From an uncultured Prevotella sp. (GTDB taxonomy: Bacteria; Bacteroidota; Bacteroidia; Bacteroidales; Bacteroidaceae): 63,601 nucleotides of DNA. The stretch covers positions 1 to 63,601 of the forward strand of contig CADBVZ010000012.1 of the NCBI GenBank assembly GCA_902798285.1. Reading direction: 5' to 3'. Of the stretch, positions 7,474 to 15,786 are shown one piece after another. Positions within the stretch are counted from its first letter, which is position 1. Every line of letters begins with the position of its first letter. The notes beneath the pieces are model-generated. The model was not told the DNA's origin, did not search any database, and saw nothing but the letters and a program-made list of their open reading frames with translations. A program made the translations under genes and the position numbers.

Positions 7474-9711
7474 TTAGAATTTATATGTATAGGATATGGA
7501 GGGAAAGATGGGCAGCAGTCCAAGCGTCTGGAACTTCGTGTCCCACACGCCCGATAGATCCTCGATGCCCTCTTTCTTGATACCTACGGGATTCATGTGG
7601 CAATAGGCATTATAGAGACCGAAGCTCCAGATACCCACGGTGTCGTTCCAATACTCGGTTGTGATGCTGATGCCTAAGTCCAGACGGTGATAGGCCGGCA
7701 ACCTCACGTTATTACGAGCATGGAAATAGTCTGCTCCCCAAGGTGCACCGCTGTTCATCATGGGGGCAACATCCTGAGTGAAACCAGTGTGCAGATCGTC
7801 ATGATCGCTGGTAGTGCCAATGCCCATGCCCTGGAAGTTCTGCAGAGCTACCGTCACGCGATTGCCCGTCATATAGGTCCATGAAAAATCAAAGGCCACC
7901 TCGTCGGTAATCTGATATCGCCCTGTGATGTTCAGTTTGTGGCGGTTATCATATTTAGCAGGAAAACTCTCGCCTCCATTCAGTTCGTCAAACTGGCGGT
8001 AGTTCCACATTAGACCATAACTGATGCTACCCGTCAATCGTCCAGTCTCCTTATTCAGGCTTACATCCATACCGTATGCCCATCCTTTGCCAGCGGTCAG
8101 CTTCTCATCCCATGGTGTATGCGATGACATGGCAGCGGCATCCTCCTTATAATCCAACAAATTACGCATCCACTTATAATAGCCTTCAACGGAGAAGTAA
8201 CAGCCTTCTGCCAGATTACCATAGATTCCGGCCGATACCTGATCGCTCTCCAAGGGATCGAACTTGGTACCGATAGGCAACCATGGATCCGTCGGCATAT
8301 TGATATAACTGTTGGATACCTGCTGCACATACTGATGGGTTCTGGTATAGCTGCCTTTCAGACTGAAGGCATCGGGTATCGTCAGTCGCATACTGGCACG
8401 GGGTTCAAGGTGGGTATGTCTTACATCGCCTGATGACCAGCTATTCCATCTCACGCCAAGACTTGCCCCAAACCAGTCGCTAAGCGAGAGGGTGTTGTCG
8501 GTCCAGACAGCCATCTCATTGGCGATGACATCAGGCGTTGCCGCGGGTGACTGATAGCCACCATTCTGTATGCTATTCTCAATGACTACTTCTTCCGGAC
8601 GGTACTTATGGTGTACATAATCGCCACCGAATTTCATGACCAATGCATCACCAATGGAGAAGTCACTCTCCAAAGAGGCTCCCATATCGTCGATAGCGTT
8701 CTTATTAGTCTTTTGACTATACATGGAACCATCAGCCGACTGCTCGTCATTACTCAACTTGAGTCTGGAACCATAATGGGAGTAATAGCCGTCGAGCGAC
8801 ATAAACAGGATGTCATTAGGACGGAAAGCCAGACCTGTGGCTGCCCCCATATTGCCCCATTTCAGTCGCAGTACTTTTTCTTCTTCATAGGCATCTTCAC
8901 CTGGAAAGGAGAACTTCTTTTCGCCCTTTTTCACGGCATCGTCACCATAGTAGAAATGGGTATAGCCCGTAAACTCATCGGTAAAGCGGTAGTCGAGTTT
9001 AGCATTGACATCCATAAACGAATACCCGAATATTTCTTTTAAACCCTCCCCTTTCTTTGAGTGGTTGATGATGGCGAGTGCAGGCAGCGTAATTATTTCC
9101 GACCATGAACGGCGTACGCCAATGGAGAAGGCTAAGTAATCCTCTATGATCGGACCTGTGACAAAGATATTTCCTGAGAGCAATCCTATGGAAGCTTCAC
9201 CATGGTACTCCTCGAAGTCACTCTCCCGCATTCGGATATCCGTTACACTGGAGAGTCGACCGCCATACTGGGCAGGGAAGCCCGACTTGAAAAACTTCGT
9301 CTTATCAGTGACTGCCACGTTGAAAGCAGAAAAGAGGCCACCGAGATGGCTCACGTTATACAAGGGCAGGTGATGGAGCACATAGAGGTTCTGATCGTTC
9401 TCGCCACCTCTGACAAAAATACCAGAGAAGCCCTCGATACCGCCGCTTACGCCAGGTTGCGACTGGATGGTCCTTAACACATCGGGCTCTCCAAACATAG
9501 AGGGCATCTTGATGAAATCTTCCGCACTGAAACTTTTTACACCCACCTGTGGCAACAGCAGATTGTCGTTCTGGGGATTATTACCCACAACGACAATCTC
9601 CTGCACATTTTGCGCTTTGTCATAATCCTGAGCCATTGCAGGAATAGCATAAGCCATCCCCACAACGGCAAGAATAACACATCTTACACGTTGATTAAAA
9701 ATGTATATCAT
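7474..9711 (-). CDS. TonB-dependent receptor
   Basis: 745 residues from ATG 9711, overlapping the upstream stop by four bases (ATGA). It has a signal peptide (ending PAMAQ), a TonB box-like segment (QEIVVVG), a plug domain (about 45-165, including GIFVRGGENDQNLYVL) and a barrel ending in the aromatic residue F. No N-terminal carboxypeptidase-regulatory domain or STN domain is present, so it probably transports without direct sigma signalling. The lipoprotein upstream and DUF4249 gene downstream form one operon with it. Confidence 0.9.
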   Translation of the reverse strand: MIYIFNQRVRCVILAVVGMAYAIPAMAQDYDKAQNVQEIVVVGNNPQNDNLLLPQVGVKSFSAEDFIKMPSMFGEPDVLRTIQSQPGVSGGIEGFSGIFVRGGENDQNLYVLHHLPLYNVSHLGGLFSAFNVAVTDKTKFFKSGFPAQYGGRLSSVTDIRMRESDFEEYHGEASIGLLSGNIFVTGPIIEDYLAFSIGVRRSWSEIITLPALAIINHSKKGEGLKEIFGYSFMDVNAKLDYRFTDEFTGYTHFYYGDDAVKKGEKKFSFPGEDAYEEEKVLRLKWGNMGAATGLAFRPNDILFMSLDGYYSHYGSRLKLSNDEQSADGSMYSQKTNKNAIDDMGASLESDFSIGDALVMKFGGDYVHHKYRPEEVVIENSIQNGGYQSPAATPDVIANEMAVWTDNTLSLSDWFGASLGVRWNSWSSGDVRHTHLEPRASMRLTIPDAFSLKGSYTRTHQYVQQVSNSYINMPTDPWLPIGTKFDPLESDQVSAGIYGNLAEGCYFSVEGYYKWMRNLLDYKEDAAAMSSHTPWDEKLTAGKGWAYGMDVSLNKETGRLTGSISYGLMWNYRQFDELNGGESFPAKYDNRHKLNITGRYQITDEVAFDFSWTYMTGNRVTVALQNFQGMGIGTTSDHDDLHTGFTQDVAPMMNSGAPWGADYFHARNNVRLPAYHRLDLGISITTEYWNDTVGIWSFGLYNAYCHMNPVGIKKEGIEDLSGVWDTKFQTLGLLPIFPSISYTYKF

Positions 9712-10301
9712 AGTACTATTAATGTAATAAGATTAGTTTTCTCGTCCTTTTCTCCATCAGGATGAGCTGTATATACTATATTATCTATCTTCTGTCCATC
9801 AATCTCAAGGTAGTCGCAAACGGCATAGTGATACGTATTCTTCTTTGCCTCTGGAACAGTCCAGCGGGCCGTCAGTTTATGAACCTTTGTATCGCCAAAC
9901 CATTCTGGGAACAGCAGGTCATAGGTAAGTGTGTTCTGCCATCCTTTTCTCATGCCTGTTATCTGGTAATCCACAGTCATCATCCACTCGTCATTGTCCG
10001 ACTTCCAGATAATGAAGCGGCAAGGGAATGTGGTTGGTGAGAGCGGTGTGTCAGAGACAGACATCTGATACAAGACGTTATCAACTATGCCATGAGATGG
10101 TTTATCGGTAGCCTTTTTCCTTGGATACCATTCTGACATCTTGAAATCCTTAACGATATCATTACCAAGACTATCCTTAAGAGAGAATGTGAGACTATAG
10201 AGACCATTCTCTCGCCTGTCGAGATCCTTATCAGGCATATCACAGGCATATAGTCCTGTCAGAATCCCCAAAACTAAACATATTCGCAATATTTCTTTCA
10301 T
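9708..10301 (-). CDS. Lipoprotein, function unknown
   Basis: 197 residues from ATG 10301 (MKEILRICLVLGILTGLYAC, a lipobox-type signal); an ATG six bases upstream is equally possible. The rest is beta-rich with no domain I recognise. It is the first gene of the TonB receptor / DUF4249 operon and overlaps the receptor start by four bases. A surface-exposed substrate-binding or accessory role is a guess from context. Confidence 0.7.
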   Translation of the reverse strand: MKEILRICLVLGILTGLYACDMPDKDLDRRENGLYSLTFSLKDSLGNDIVKDFKMSEWYPRKKATDKPSHGIVDNVLYQMSVSDTPLSPTTFPCRFIIWKSDNDEWMMTVDYQITGMRKGWQNTLTYDLLFPEWFGDTKVHKLTARWTVPEAKKNTYHYAVCDYLEIDGQKIDNIVYTAHPDGEKDEKTNLITLIVL

Positions 10302-10333
10302 TTGCATATTCAAGCTATTTTCGAAAGCGGCTG

Positions 10334-10400
10334 CAAAGGTAGTGCGTTCTGACGAGATATGAAAGAAAAATCGGTTCTCAGAATTAACCAAGAATTAACC
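10334..10400 (-). promoter_or_regulatory. Promoter with paired direct repeat (lipoprotein/TonB operon)
   Basis: A -7 box TACCTTTG is on the minus strand at 10334-10341, with a weak -33 near 10362-10365. Just upstream, AGAATTAACC occurs twice (10380-10389 and 10391-10400), an 11-bp period. This is the shape of a site for a dimeric activator bound on one helix face. Confidence 0.6.
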
Positions 10401-10466
10401 TCTATAACAAAATGCTCATAATCAGGCGATTACGAGATATTGGCTTAAATGAATAAATAAGATGGA

Positions 10467-12212
10467 TTATGTGAATTGCATCAGTTTTTCGTCCAATTCC
10501 TTGGAACTTCCCTCCATTCCAAAGAGCTTCGGCATCATATTATTGCGCATCTTGGTGATGTAAGCCTGAGACACGCCCAGCATATTGGCGATATCCTTGG
10601 GAGCAAAATGCATACGGATAAGCATACAGGTCTTAAACTCCTTGTCATTAAGCTCCAGTTTCTTGGAAGAGATGAACTTATAGAAGTTGGGCAGAACCTC
10701 AATAGCCATCATATTCACCTGATGCCAGTCGTCATTATTGAGTTCCATAGCCTTCCCTGCCTTTTTCTGCAAATCATGATACACATCAGATTCCTCCAAC
10801 AATGATTCGGCAGACTTCTTCTGAGAGCCCAATCGCTCCTTAAACGATTCTATATCATCGGCCATTTGCTGCATCTCTGCCTCCTTCTCACTAATAAGTG
10901 ACTTCAGTTCCTCTGCATCTTCAGCTAAGGAACGCAACTTGGCAATGTCGCTCTGAGCCTTGGCCAAGTCGGATACTTTTTTCGAATAGGCTTGTCGCAT
11001 CTCCTGACGCCTCTTATAAACCTCCCTCGCAATAATGACTGCTGCTAATAACATTATAATTAGGATTGACAGGACGATCCAGACGATTCTCTGTTCTCTC
11101 TCAGCCATCTCTTCTGCCTCATGAGCAAGTTGTTGATTTCTAGAATAGTCATACAATGCTCGGGTCTTTTCCACCTCCTTAGTAGCCATCTGAGCATAAA
11201 CAGAATCGTTCATGTCGTAGCTATATAAAGCATATTTCGCAGCGGAATCTGGCATATGCTTCTTCTGGAATAATAGAGCCAAGCCTTTTGAACCAGCATT
11301 TTGATTATTATAATCTTTGCCTTGCTGTAGTTCCTTACGAAAGAAATATTCTGCAGAGTCTAATAATCCACTTGAAAGATAATAATGTCCTTTTATATTA
11401 TAATAGATTTCACGTCCCGTCTCTATTTCCAAATATGAATTAAAAAAACCTGATTCCGACTCATACCTACTTAAGAACTCCTTAGCCTTTATCAAATCAC
11501 CACTTTCAATCAAATATCTAATAGAAGATATAAGAACAATTGCAGATTTGCTTATATAACCATATTTCTTAAACAATCGGGATGTCTTCTCACATAGTTG
11601 TAAAGCAATGTCGTTTTTCCCAAGTCGTTGATATGATAGAATTTGATCAGCCATACTTAACATCGCACTCAATGTGTCACATCCTTGTAAGGCGAGAATG
11701 ATAGAAGTGCTGTCGCATTTTAAACTTTGAGACATTAAATTCTGATGATAAAAAATCTTTGCCATCTGGCCATAGACACGACAGAGTTGGCGGTAATCGC
11801 AATCGGTAGCTGTGGTATCAGCTCGCTCAGTAGCTGTCTGAAAACAACTCAGGGCCATCGGCGCCTCATGGATATCATAATAGGCTCGGCCTAAGAGATA
11901 GTAGGCCAGCATCTGCTCGTTCGGTGTGCCGTGGTCATCGAAATACTCTGCTAATTCTTTGGCCTCATCCGTACTGCGGAAAAGGGTATCGACCTTGTTG
12001 AGTGCATTCAACCGATGCAGACGGTAGCGCATGCGAAAGCTCTTGCCAAACTCTGCTTCGTGCTGCCCAAGGCTGTCGATAATCATCAATGCAGAATCAG
12101 GCTCATCGTGCATTAAAGTCTTAGCCTGCTCCAGCATCCCGACATACTCCTGCCTCTCAGAGCATGCCATCAGCAATACAACACCTATTATAAGATATAA
12201 GAGTTTCTTCAT
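10467..12212 (-). CDS. Membrane-tethered TPR regulator with C-terminal HTH
   Basis: 581 residues. It has a lipoprotein-type signal (GVVLLMAC), about 340 residues of TPR-like helices, one membrane span at about 375-395 (IVWIVLSILIIMLLAAVII), a coiled coil (about 405-480) and a C-terminal helix-turn-helix (about 525-575; FAPKDIANMLGVSQAYITKM). This layout is a known Bacteroidetes class in which a periplasmic TPR sensor is linked to a LuxR-like cytoplasmic domain. It sits directly upstream of the TonB receptor operon, whose promoter has a direct repeat, so that operon is a possible target. The start ATG overlaps the stop of a gene remnant. Confidence 0.8.
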   Translation of the reverse strand: MKKLLYLIIGVVLLMACSERQEYVGMLEQAKTLMHDEPDSALMIIDSLGQHEAEFGKSFRMRYRLHRLNALNKVDTLFRSTDEAKELAEYFDDHGTPNEQMLAYYLLGRAYYDIHEAPMALSCFQTATERADTTATDCDYRQLCRVYGQMAKIFYHQNLMSQSLKCDSTSIILALQGCDTLSAMLSMADQILSYQRLGKNDIALQLCEKTSRLFKKYGYISKSAIVLISSIRYLIESGDLIKAKEFLSRYESESGFFNSYLEIETGREIYYNIKGHYYLSSGLLDSAEYFFRKELQQGKDYNNQNAGSKGLALLFQKKHMPDSAAKYALYSYDMNDSVYAQMATKEVEKTRALYDYSRNQQLAHEAEEMAEREQRIVWIVLSILIIMLLAAVIIAREVYKRRQEMRQAYSKKVSDLAKAQSDIAKLRSLAEDAEELKSLISEKEAEMQQMADDIESFKERLGSQKKSAESLLEESDVYHDLQKKAGKAMELNNDDWHQVNMMAIEVLPNFYKFISSKKLELNDKEFKTCMLIRMHFAPKDIANMLGVSQAYITKMRNNMMPKLFGMEGSSKELDEKLMQFT

Positions 12213-12370
12213 TTCCTTAATTTTTCCAGCAATGCATTTCCTTTCTCTGTTAGAAGATATTTCTGCCGAGGATGGCGAGGGGAATCATGATATAATAAAC
12301 GTATATAACCTTCTGCCATAGCAGGATTCAAATAGTTATCGATGAAGTTGGGTGACTCCTTCGTTATAAC
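12209..12370 (-). pseudogene. Remnant: C-terminal winged helix of a lost regulator
   Basis: The minus-strand frame opens at 12370, just past an in-frame stop that overlaps the end of the DUF1016 gene, and stops at 12209. It reads as a typical C-terminal winged helix (ITKESPNFIDNYLNPAMAEG ... HPRQKYLLTEKGNALL), as found at the end of AlbA_2/Fic-type transcription regulators. No start codon or N-terminal domain exists. It is a gene tail left by a deletion that fused it to the nuclease gene end. Confidence 0.6.
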
Positions 12371-13539
12371 TTATCTTCCTTACTACTTTCTTCAAACACA
12401 CGTTGCAATTCTTCCTTTGGGGGCAGTGCCTTCAGAAGTTCTGGATCCATTTCGTCAGCAGTCTTATAGGTCGCCACCCCCATGGGTTGCTTAAAGTCCT
12501 GCATGATATATCCAGCATAGTCCTTATCCGCGTTCTTGCAGAGTATAATGCCTATAGGAGCTTCTTCATGACTACGACGATCGTCATCATTCAATATTCG
12601 CAGATAAGCACTTAATTGCCCAAGGTAATTAACTTTGAAGTTACCATTCTTCAACTCGAAAACTACGGTTCGGTTTAAGTCGCGATTAAAGAACAGAAGG
12701 TCAATCCAATGGTCGTGGCCCAACTTATCGTAGTGAACCTGACTACCACAGAAAGCAAAACCTCGTCCAAAAGTCATGATGAAGTTCTTTACATTGTGGA
12801 CAATGCTGGTCTCTATTACGCTTTCATCCACATCCTCATCGTGCATGCCTAACTCCTCGACATTGATAAAATTCAGCAGATACTCATCCTTAAACATACG
12901 CATGGCGCGATATGCCTTTTTATAATCAGGAATGGTAGCAAGAAAGTTGTTGGGCATTTTGTCCTGATGGTGATAGAGGTCTTGCACAATAGCCTTCTCC
13001 AAATCCTCTACAGTGGACTTATATGTATCAGCATACTTCATATAAAAGATGCGTTCTTCGTAGGCTTTCGCTTTTGCCAAAATGGCGATATGATGGGTAA
13101 AACTGATGCTTAAGAACTCGCGCAACGGGAAATCTGGCAAATTAGCCAATTGCAATTGACGGATTTCGTTGTCAGAGGGAATTTTGGCAGTTGTAACTGC
13201 CGAATTATTGTTAATTTCTGTATATTTGGCAGTTGTAACTGCCGAATTGTGATCCTCCAAACTCTGCCACTCTTCATAGAAGGTACGCATATTCTTAATA
13301 TTCCTTGCTGAAAAGCCACGTAATCCTGGTAGTTCCAGTTTAAGCTGATTACTAATGGCTTCAATAGCTCCATTGCCCCAATTCTTCTTGCGTGTGTTTG
13401 CAGAGACATATCTGCCAATACCATAATATAAGGCCAGTTGTTCTTGGTTGACTACTTTAACAGCTCTCGCCTGACTCTGCAGTATTGCGGTTTTGATGAT
13501 ATCAACCGCATTCTTGTATATCTTGTTTTCCTGATTCAT
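12364..13539 (-). CDS. DUF1016 (YhcG-type) PDDEXK nuclease
   Basis: 391 residues from ATG 13539; the longer frame to 13644 runs through a terminator and is rejected. The N-terminal DUF1016 helical domain (about 10-105) includes YGIGRYVSANTRKKNWG and the GLRGFSARNIKNMRTFYEEW block. The C-terminal PDDEXK domain (about 220-360) shows HWIDLLFFNRDLNRTVVFELK. These proteins occur in restriction and defence islands; the exact role is unknown. A 14-residue duplication (NSAVTTAK twice) separates the domains. Neighbouring remnants support an accessory-island location. Confidence 0.85.
   Translation of the reverse strand: MNQENKIYKNAVDIIKTAILQSQARAVKVVNQEQLALYYGIGRYVSANTRKKNWGNGAIEAISNQLKLELPGLRGFSARNIKNMRTFYEEWQSLEDHNSAVTTAKYTEINNNSAVTTAKIPSDNEIRQLQLANLPDFPLREFLSISFTHHIAILAKAKAYEERIFYMKYADTYKSTVEDLEKAIVQDLYHHQDKMPNNFLATIPDYKKAYRAMRMFKDEYLLNFINVEELGMHDEDVDESVIETSIVHNVKNFIMTFGRGFAFCGSQVHYDKLGHDHWIDLLFFNRDLNRTVVFELKNGNFKVNYLGQLSAYLRILNDDDRRSHEEAPIGIILCKNADKDYAGYIMQDFKQPMGVATYKTADEMDPELLKALPPKEELQRVFEESSKEDKL
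13183..13248. repeat. Duplicated 24-bp segment with internal palindrome
   Basis: Identical 24-bp copies lie at 13183-13206 and 13225-13248, a 42-bp (14-codon) period. Each contains GGCAGTTGTAACTGCC, with 7-bp inverted arms. The reading frame of the DUF1016 gene is kept. Confidence 0.9.
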
Positions 13540-13620
13540 TTGTTCTTTCAATATTGAATGCAAAGATAGAAAGTTTTTCAATAACTTCCAAATGTTTAGG
13601 GAAAAACTTCTAAATAAATG

Positions 13621-13643
13621 TGCCACCCTATTGCGGGGTGGCA
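13621..13643. terminator. Hairpin terminator, cassette A
   Basis: TGCCACCC (13621-13628) pairs with GGGTGGCA (13636-13643) over a 7-nt loop. A T-rich stretch follows on the plus strand. It sits at the outer edge of the shared 3' flank downstream of the barrel gene. Confidence 0.7.
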
Positions 13644-13726
13644 CTTTTCTTTGGAATTACTATTAACCGTGTTAGTCATGGGGCAATTTCCTAACTATAT
13701 TAACTATTACTAAAAGATGAACTAAT
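13640..13726 (-). repeat. Shared 3' flank, copy A
   Basis: About 86 bp that recur almost base for base at 15701-15786, with only a few differences. It lies 29 bp beyond the stop codon of the barrel gene. Confidence 0.9.
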
Positions 13727-13755
13727 CGAGTCTTATCAGCGTGGTGTGACTAAAA

Positions 13756-14385
13756 TCACAAATTAATCCTGTATCCTAACGTGAGCCATAATGACTTTGT
13801 GCGATAGTCGTCTAAATCATAAGCATACATATTCCATAATCCGATGTTGTAGCGGAGGTCAAGGATGACGTTCTTGTATTCGTAACTGATACCAATAGGT
13901 ATGGAGAGATTATAATTGTTATAGTCAGCCCTGTTGCTCTTTTTTCGATATCCACTACGCGGACTAATATCTTTTATCTCGGCACTCTCTAGATAACCAT
14001 ATTGCAAGCCGGCTTTCAGGGCAAGGCCTGGGAGTACGTAGAAATTCTCTAAGATTGATAGGTTCACGAAATTCATATACTGGGTTATTTCCCCTGATTC
14101 TAAATTAAATCCTTCGCCAGAATACGACAAGCCTAAAGTTGTACTGAGACGCTTTGCATAGGCATAGTCGGCATCAATGCCAAAAACATAGCCCATTTTG
14201 TGTTCTGTTTCATGGTGCTTCTGTGAGGAGCCACCTGAATAGATTTCAACCCAATACTGGTGATCCGTAGTCTTGGAGGAGTTAATACCAACATGAGGAA
14301 TGATAGAGAAACCTTCATGGTTGTACTGCGCCTTCATATTGGTTACAAAAGCAAATAACATTAATGCAATAATTGTCCGTTTCAT
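13756..14385 (-). CDS. Small outer-membrane beta-barrel protein
   Basis: 209 residues from ATG 14385 (MKRTIIALMLFAFVTNMKAQ, signal peptide); the longer frame to 14457 enters the repeated leader and is rejected. The mature protein alternates short beta strands with Gly/Tyr-rich turns (GYVFGIDADYAYAKRLSTTL) and ends LWLTLGYRINL, as in 8-stranded OMP beta-barrel (porin-family) proteins. The function is unknown. Its 5' and 3' flanks are nearly the same as those of the unrelated lipoprotein gene at 15786-16796. Confidence 0.75.
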   Translation of the reverse strand: MKRTIIALMLFAFVTNMKAQYNHEGFSIIPHVGINSSKTTDHQYWVEIYSGGSSQKHHETEHKMGYVFGIDADYAYAKRLSTTLGLSYSGEGFNLESGEITQYMNFVNLSILENFYVLPGLALKAGLQYGYLESAEIKDISPRSGYRKKSNRADYNNYNLSIPIGISYEYKNVILDLRYNIGLWNMYAYDLDDYRTKSLWLTLGYRINL

Positions 14386-14607
14386 CGTCAATCTTTTTAA
14401 TTGGTTTCTGTTGATATAACTGCAAAGGGTTGAAAACCTTGCATGATTTGGGTGCAAATTTAAGAAAGATTTGCAAATTATGCAAGGATATAGGGGAATT
14501 AGTGTAATTTATGGCGTTGCAAGGGAAAAGCAGGGTAATAGCCTTGTAATCAGGGCACTTTAGCGCATTACGCCAGCAAGTACCCCTAAAATTGCAACGC
14601 TTTTTAT
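14386..14607 (-). repeat. Shared leader repeat, copy A
   Basis: About 220 bp running from the start codon upstream, closely matching 16797-17016. It contains an 8-bp inverted repeat (CCTTGCAT 14437-14444 / ATGCAAGG 14480-14487), a promoter-like ACCCTTTG box near the start codon and the 30-bp motif at its far end. The rest of the 14608-14698 gap holds nothing I recognise. Confidence 0.85.
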
Positions 14608-14698
14608 GGTGGAATATGCAAGATTATTTGCCGCTAACTTCTCTGATGTCAGCCTTCAGCATCTATCTTTTCTATCATCTGCTTCAAGCTGCGTAGGA

Positions 14699-15037
14699 CT
14701 ATGGCTCAGGGGGTAATAACGGTTCGCTGGCCATCATGGACTCAAACTCATAGGCAGGAGCCTTTTCTTCCTGAGCTACCACTTGAAGGATTGGGGCGCC
14801 AAGTGCCTGCTCAATAGACACTATCGTATCTATCGTGAAATTGTGAGTACCACGCATCCACTTACTGATTTCTGCCTCCTTCTTACCAAGTAGCAAAGCC
14901 AGATCTTTCTGCTTGAGCCCTTTTGCCACAAGGATATCATGAATGCGATCCACTATCTGAAACGAAAGATCCACTCTCTGGCGGACTGATGGATTAACAT
15001 GTTCACGCCTTGCTTCAATAATACTACTTCTCTTCAT
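14699..15037 (-). CDS. XRE-family HTH protein (antitoxin-like)
   Basis: 112 residues. A helix-turn-helix lies at about 40-95 (LKQKDLALLLGKKEAEISKW). The C-terminal tail is acidic and proline-rich. It overlaps the upstream gene by 14 bases, as is usual for toxin/antitoxin pairs in toxin-first (HigBA-like) order. It probably represses its own operon and may neutralise the upstream protein. The pairing as a toxin/antitoxin system is inferred from context, not from a recognised toxin family. Confidence 0.7.
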   Translation of the reverse strand: MKRSSIIEARREHVNPSVRQRVDLSFQIVDRIHDILVAKGLKQKDLALLLGKKEAEISKWMRGTHNFTIDTIVSIEQALGAPILQVVAQEEKAPAYEFESMMASEPLLPPEP

Positions 15038-15518
15038 CTCGCGAAAAGTTTAAGTTACCTATGATTTCCTTGTCTACCAAAACCAACGAGCCGTCGTTTA
15101 TACGTGAGGATACAAAACGGCTCGTATCAATCAGAAGCTTTACATAAGGAGCAAGTGACTCGCTTTCCTGCCATGAAGCAGAATCCTTGACTCCTCCGTT
15201 ACCAAATACCAATATCTTATCGGATAATCGAAGACAATAAAGACGTACTTTGTTGCCAAGTTCTATTGGTATGACTCCTACACCATCTCCATAACGCCCC
15301 TCTGGACGAAAGTATCTTTCGAGAGCTCCTGTCTCGGCAATCTTATCCATCCATGAAATGACGACGTCTATATCTTCGTCGTAATCGCAACCGATGGGGA
15401 ATTTCTCAAAGAAAGCCTCGAGCTCTGTTAGTTCTTTGCCATCAAGGTGTATGCTGTAGAAGTTGACGTTTTCGTACTCTTCTACAAGCTCAATAGAGTA
15501 ATGCTGTTTAGTTGTCAT
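15024..15518 (-). CDS. Hypothetical protein, possible toxin of HTH pair
   Basis: 164 residues, no signal peptide. The middle and end (YFRPEGRYGDGVGVIP; RLYCLRLSDKILVFGNGGVK) have a strand pattern reminiscent of RelE/HigB proteins, where a basic patch is followed by two hydrophobic strands. The N-terminus is longer than in that family. It overlaps the HTH gene by 14 bases. I do not recognise the family with confidence; the toxin role is a hypothesis from gene order and fold resemblance. Confidence 0.5.
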   Translation of the reverse strand: MTTKQHYSIELVEEYENVNFYSIHLDGKELTELEAFFEKFPIGCDYDEDIDVVISWMDKIAETGALERYFRPEGRYGDGVGVIPIELGNKVRLYCLRLSDKILVFGNGGVKDSASWQESESLAPYVKLLIDTSRFVSSRINDGSLVLVDKEIIGNLNFSRDEEK

Positions 15519-15677
15519 ACAGATATCAGTTCTTAACTTATAAGTTATTTCGCTGCAAAGATAAGAACTATTCCTGAAACTTCCAAATAATTAACTTAAA
15601 AATTAAGTTTTAATTGCAAAAGTGATTATTTCCACCATTCTGAGCCAGCAAATAGCAGGCATCTGTAGATTTAAAAA

Positions 15678-15706
15678 AGTGCCACCCTGCGGGAGAGGAT
15701 GGCACT
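15678..15706. terminator. Hairpin terminator, cassette B
   Basis: AGTGCCA (15678-15684) pairs with TGGCACT (15700-15706), followed by a T-rich run on the plus strand and preceded by an A-run. The remaining 15519-15677 gap upstream of the toxin-like gene shows no gene. Confidence 0.7.
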
Positions 15707-15786
15707 TTTCTTTGGAATTACTATTAACCGTGTTAGTCATGGGGCAATTTCCTAACTAAATTACTATTACTAAAAGATGAACTAAT
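15701..15786 (-). repeat. Shared 3' flank, copy B
   Basis: Nearly the same as 13640-13726. In this copy the repeat touches the stop codon of the lipoprotein gene, so the repeat boundary coincides with the end of the coding region. Confidence 0.9.

Noticed and set aside
6509-7474. SusC/SusD pair
   Set aside because: The receptor partner is of the DUF4249 type, not SusD, and no SusD-like gene is present next to any barrel in the window.
13540-13644. N-terminal extension of the DUF1016 gene
   Set aside because: It runs through the cassette A terminator hairpin; ATG 13539 matches the usual start.
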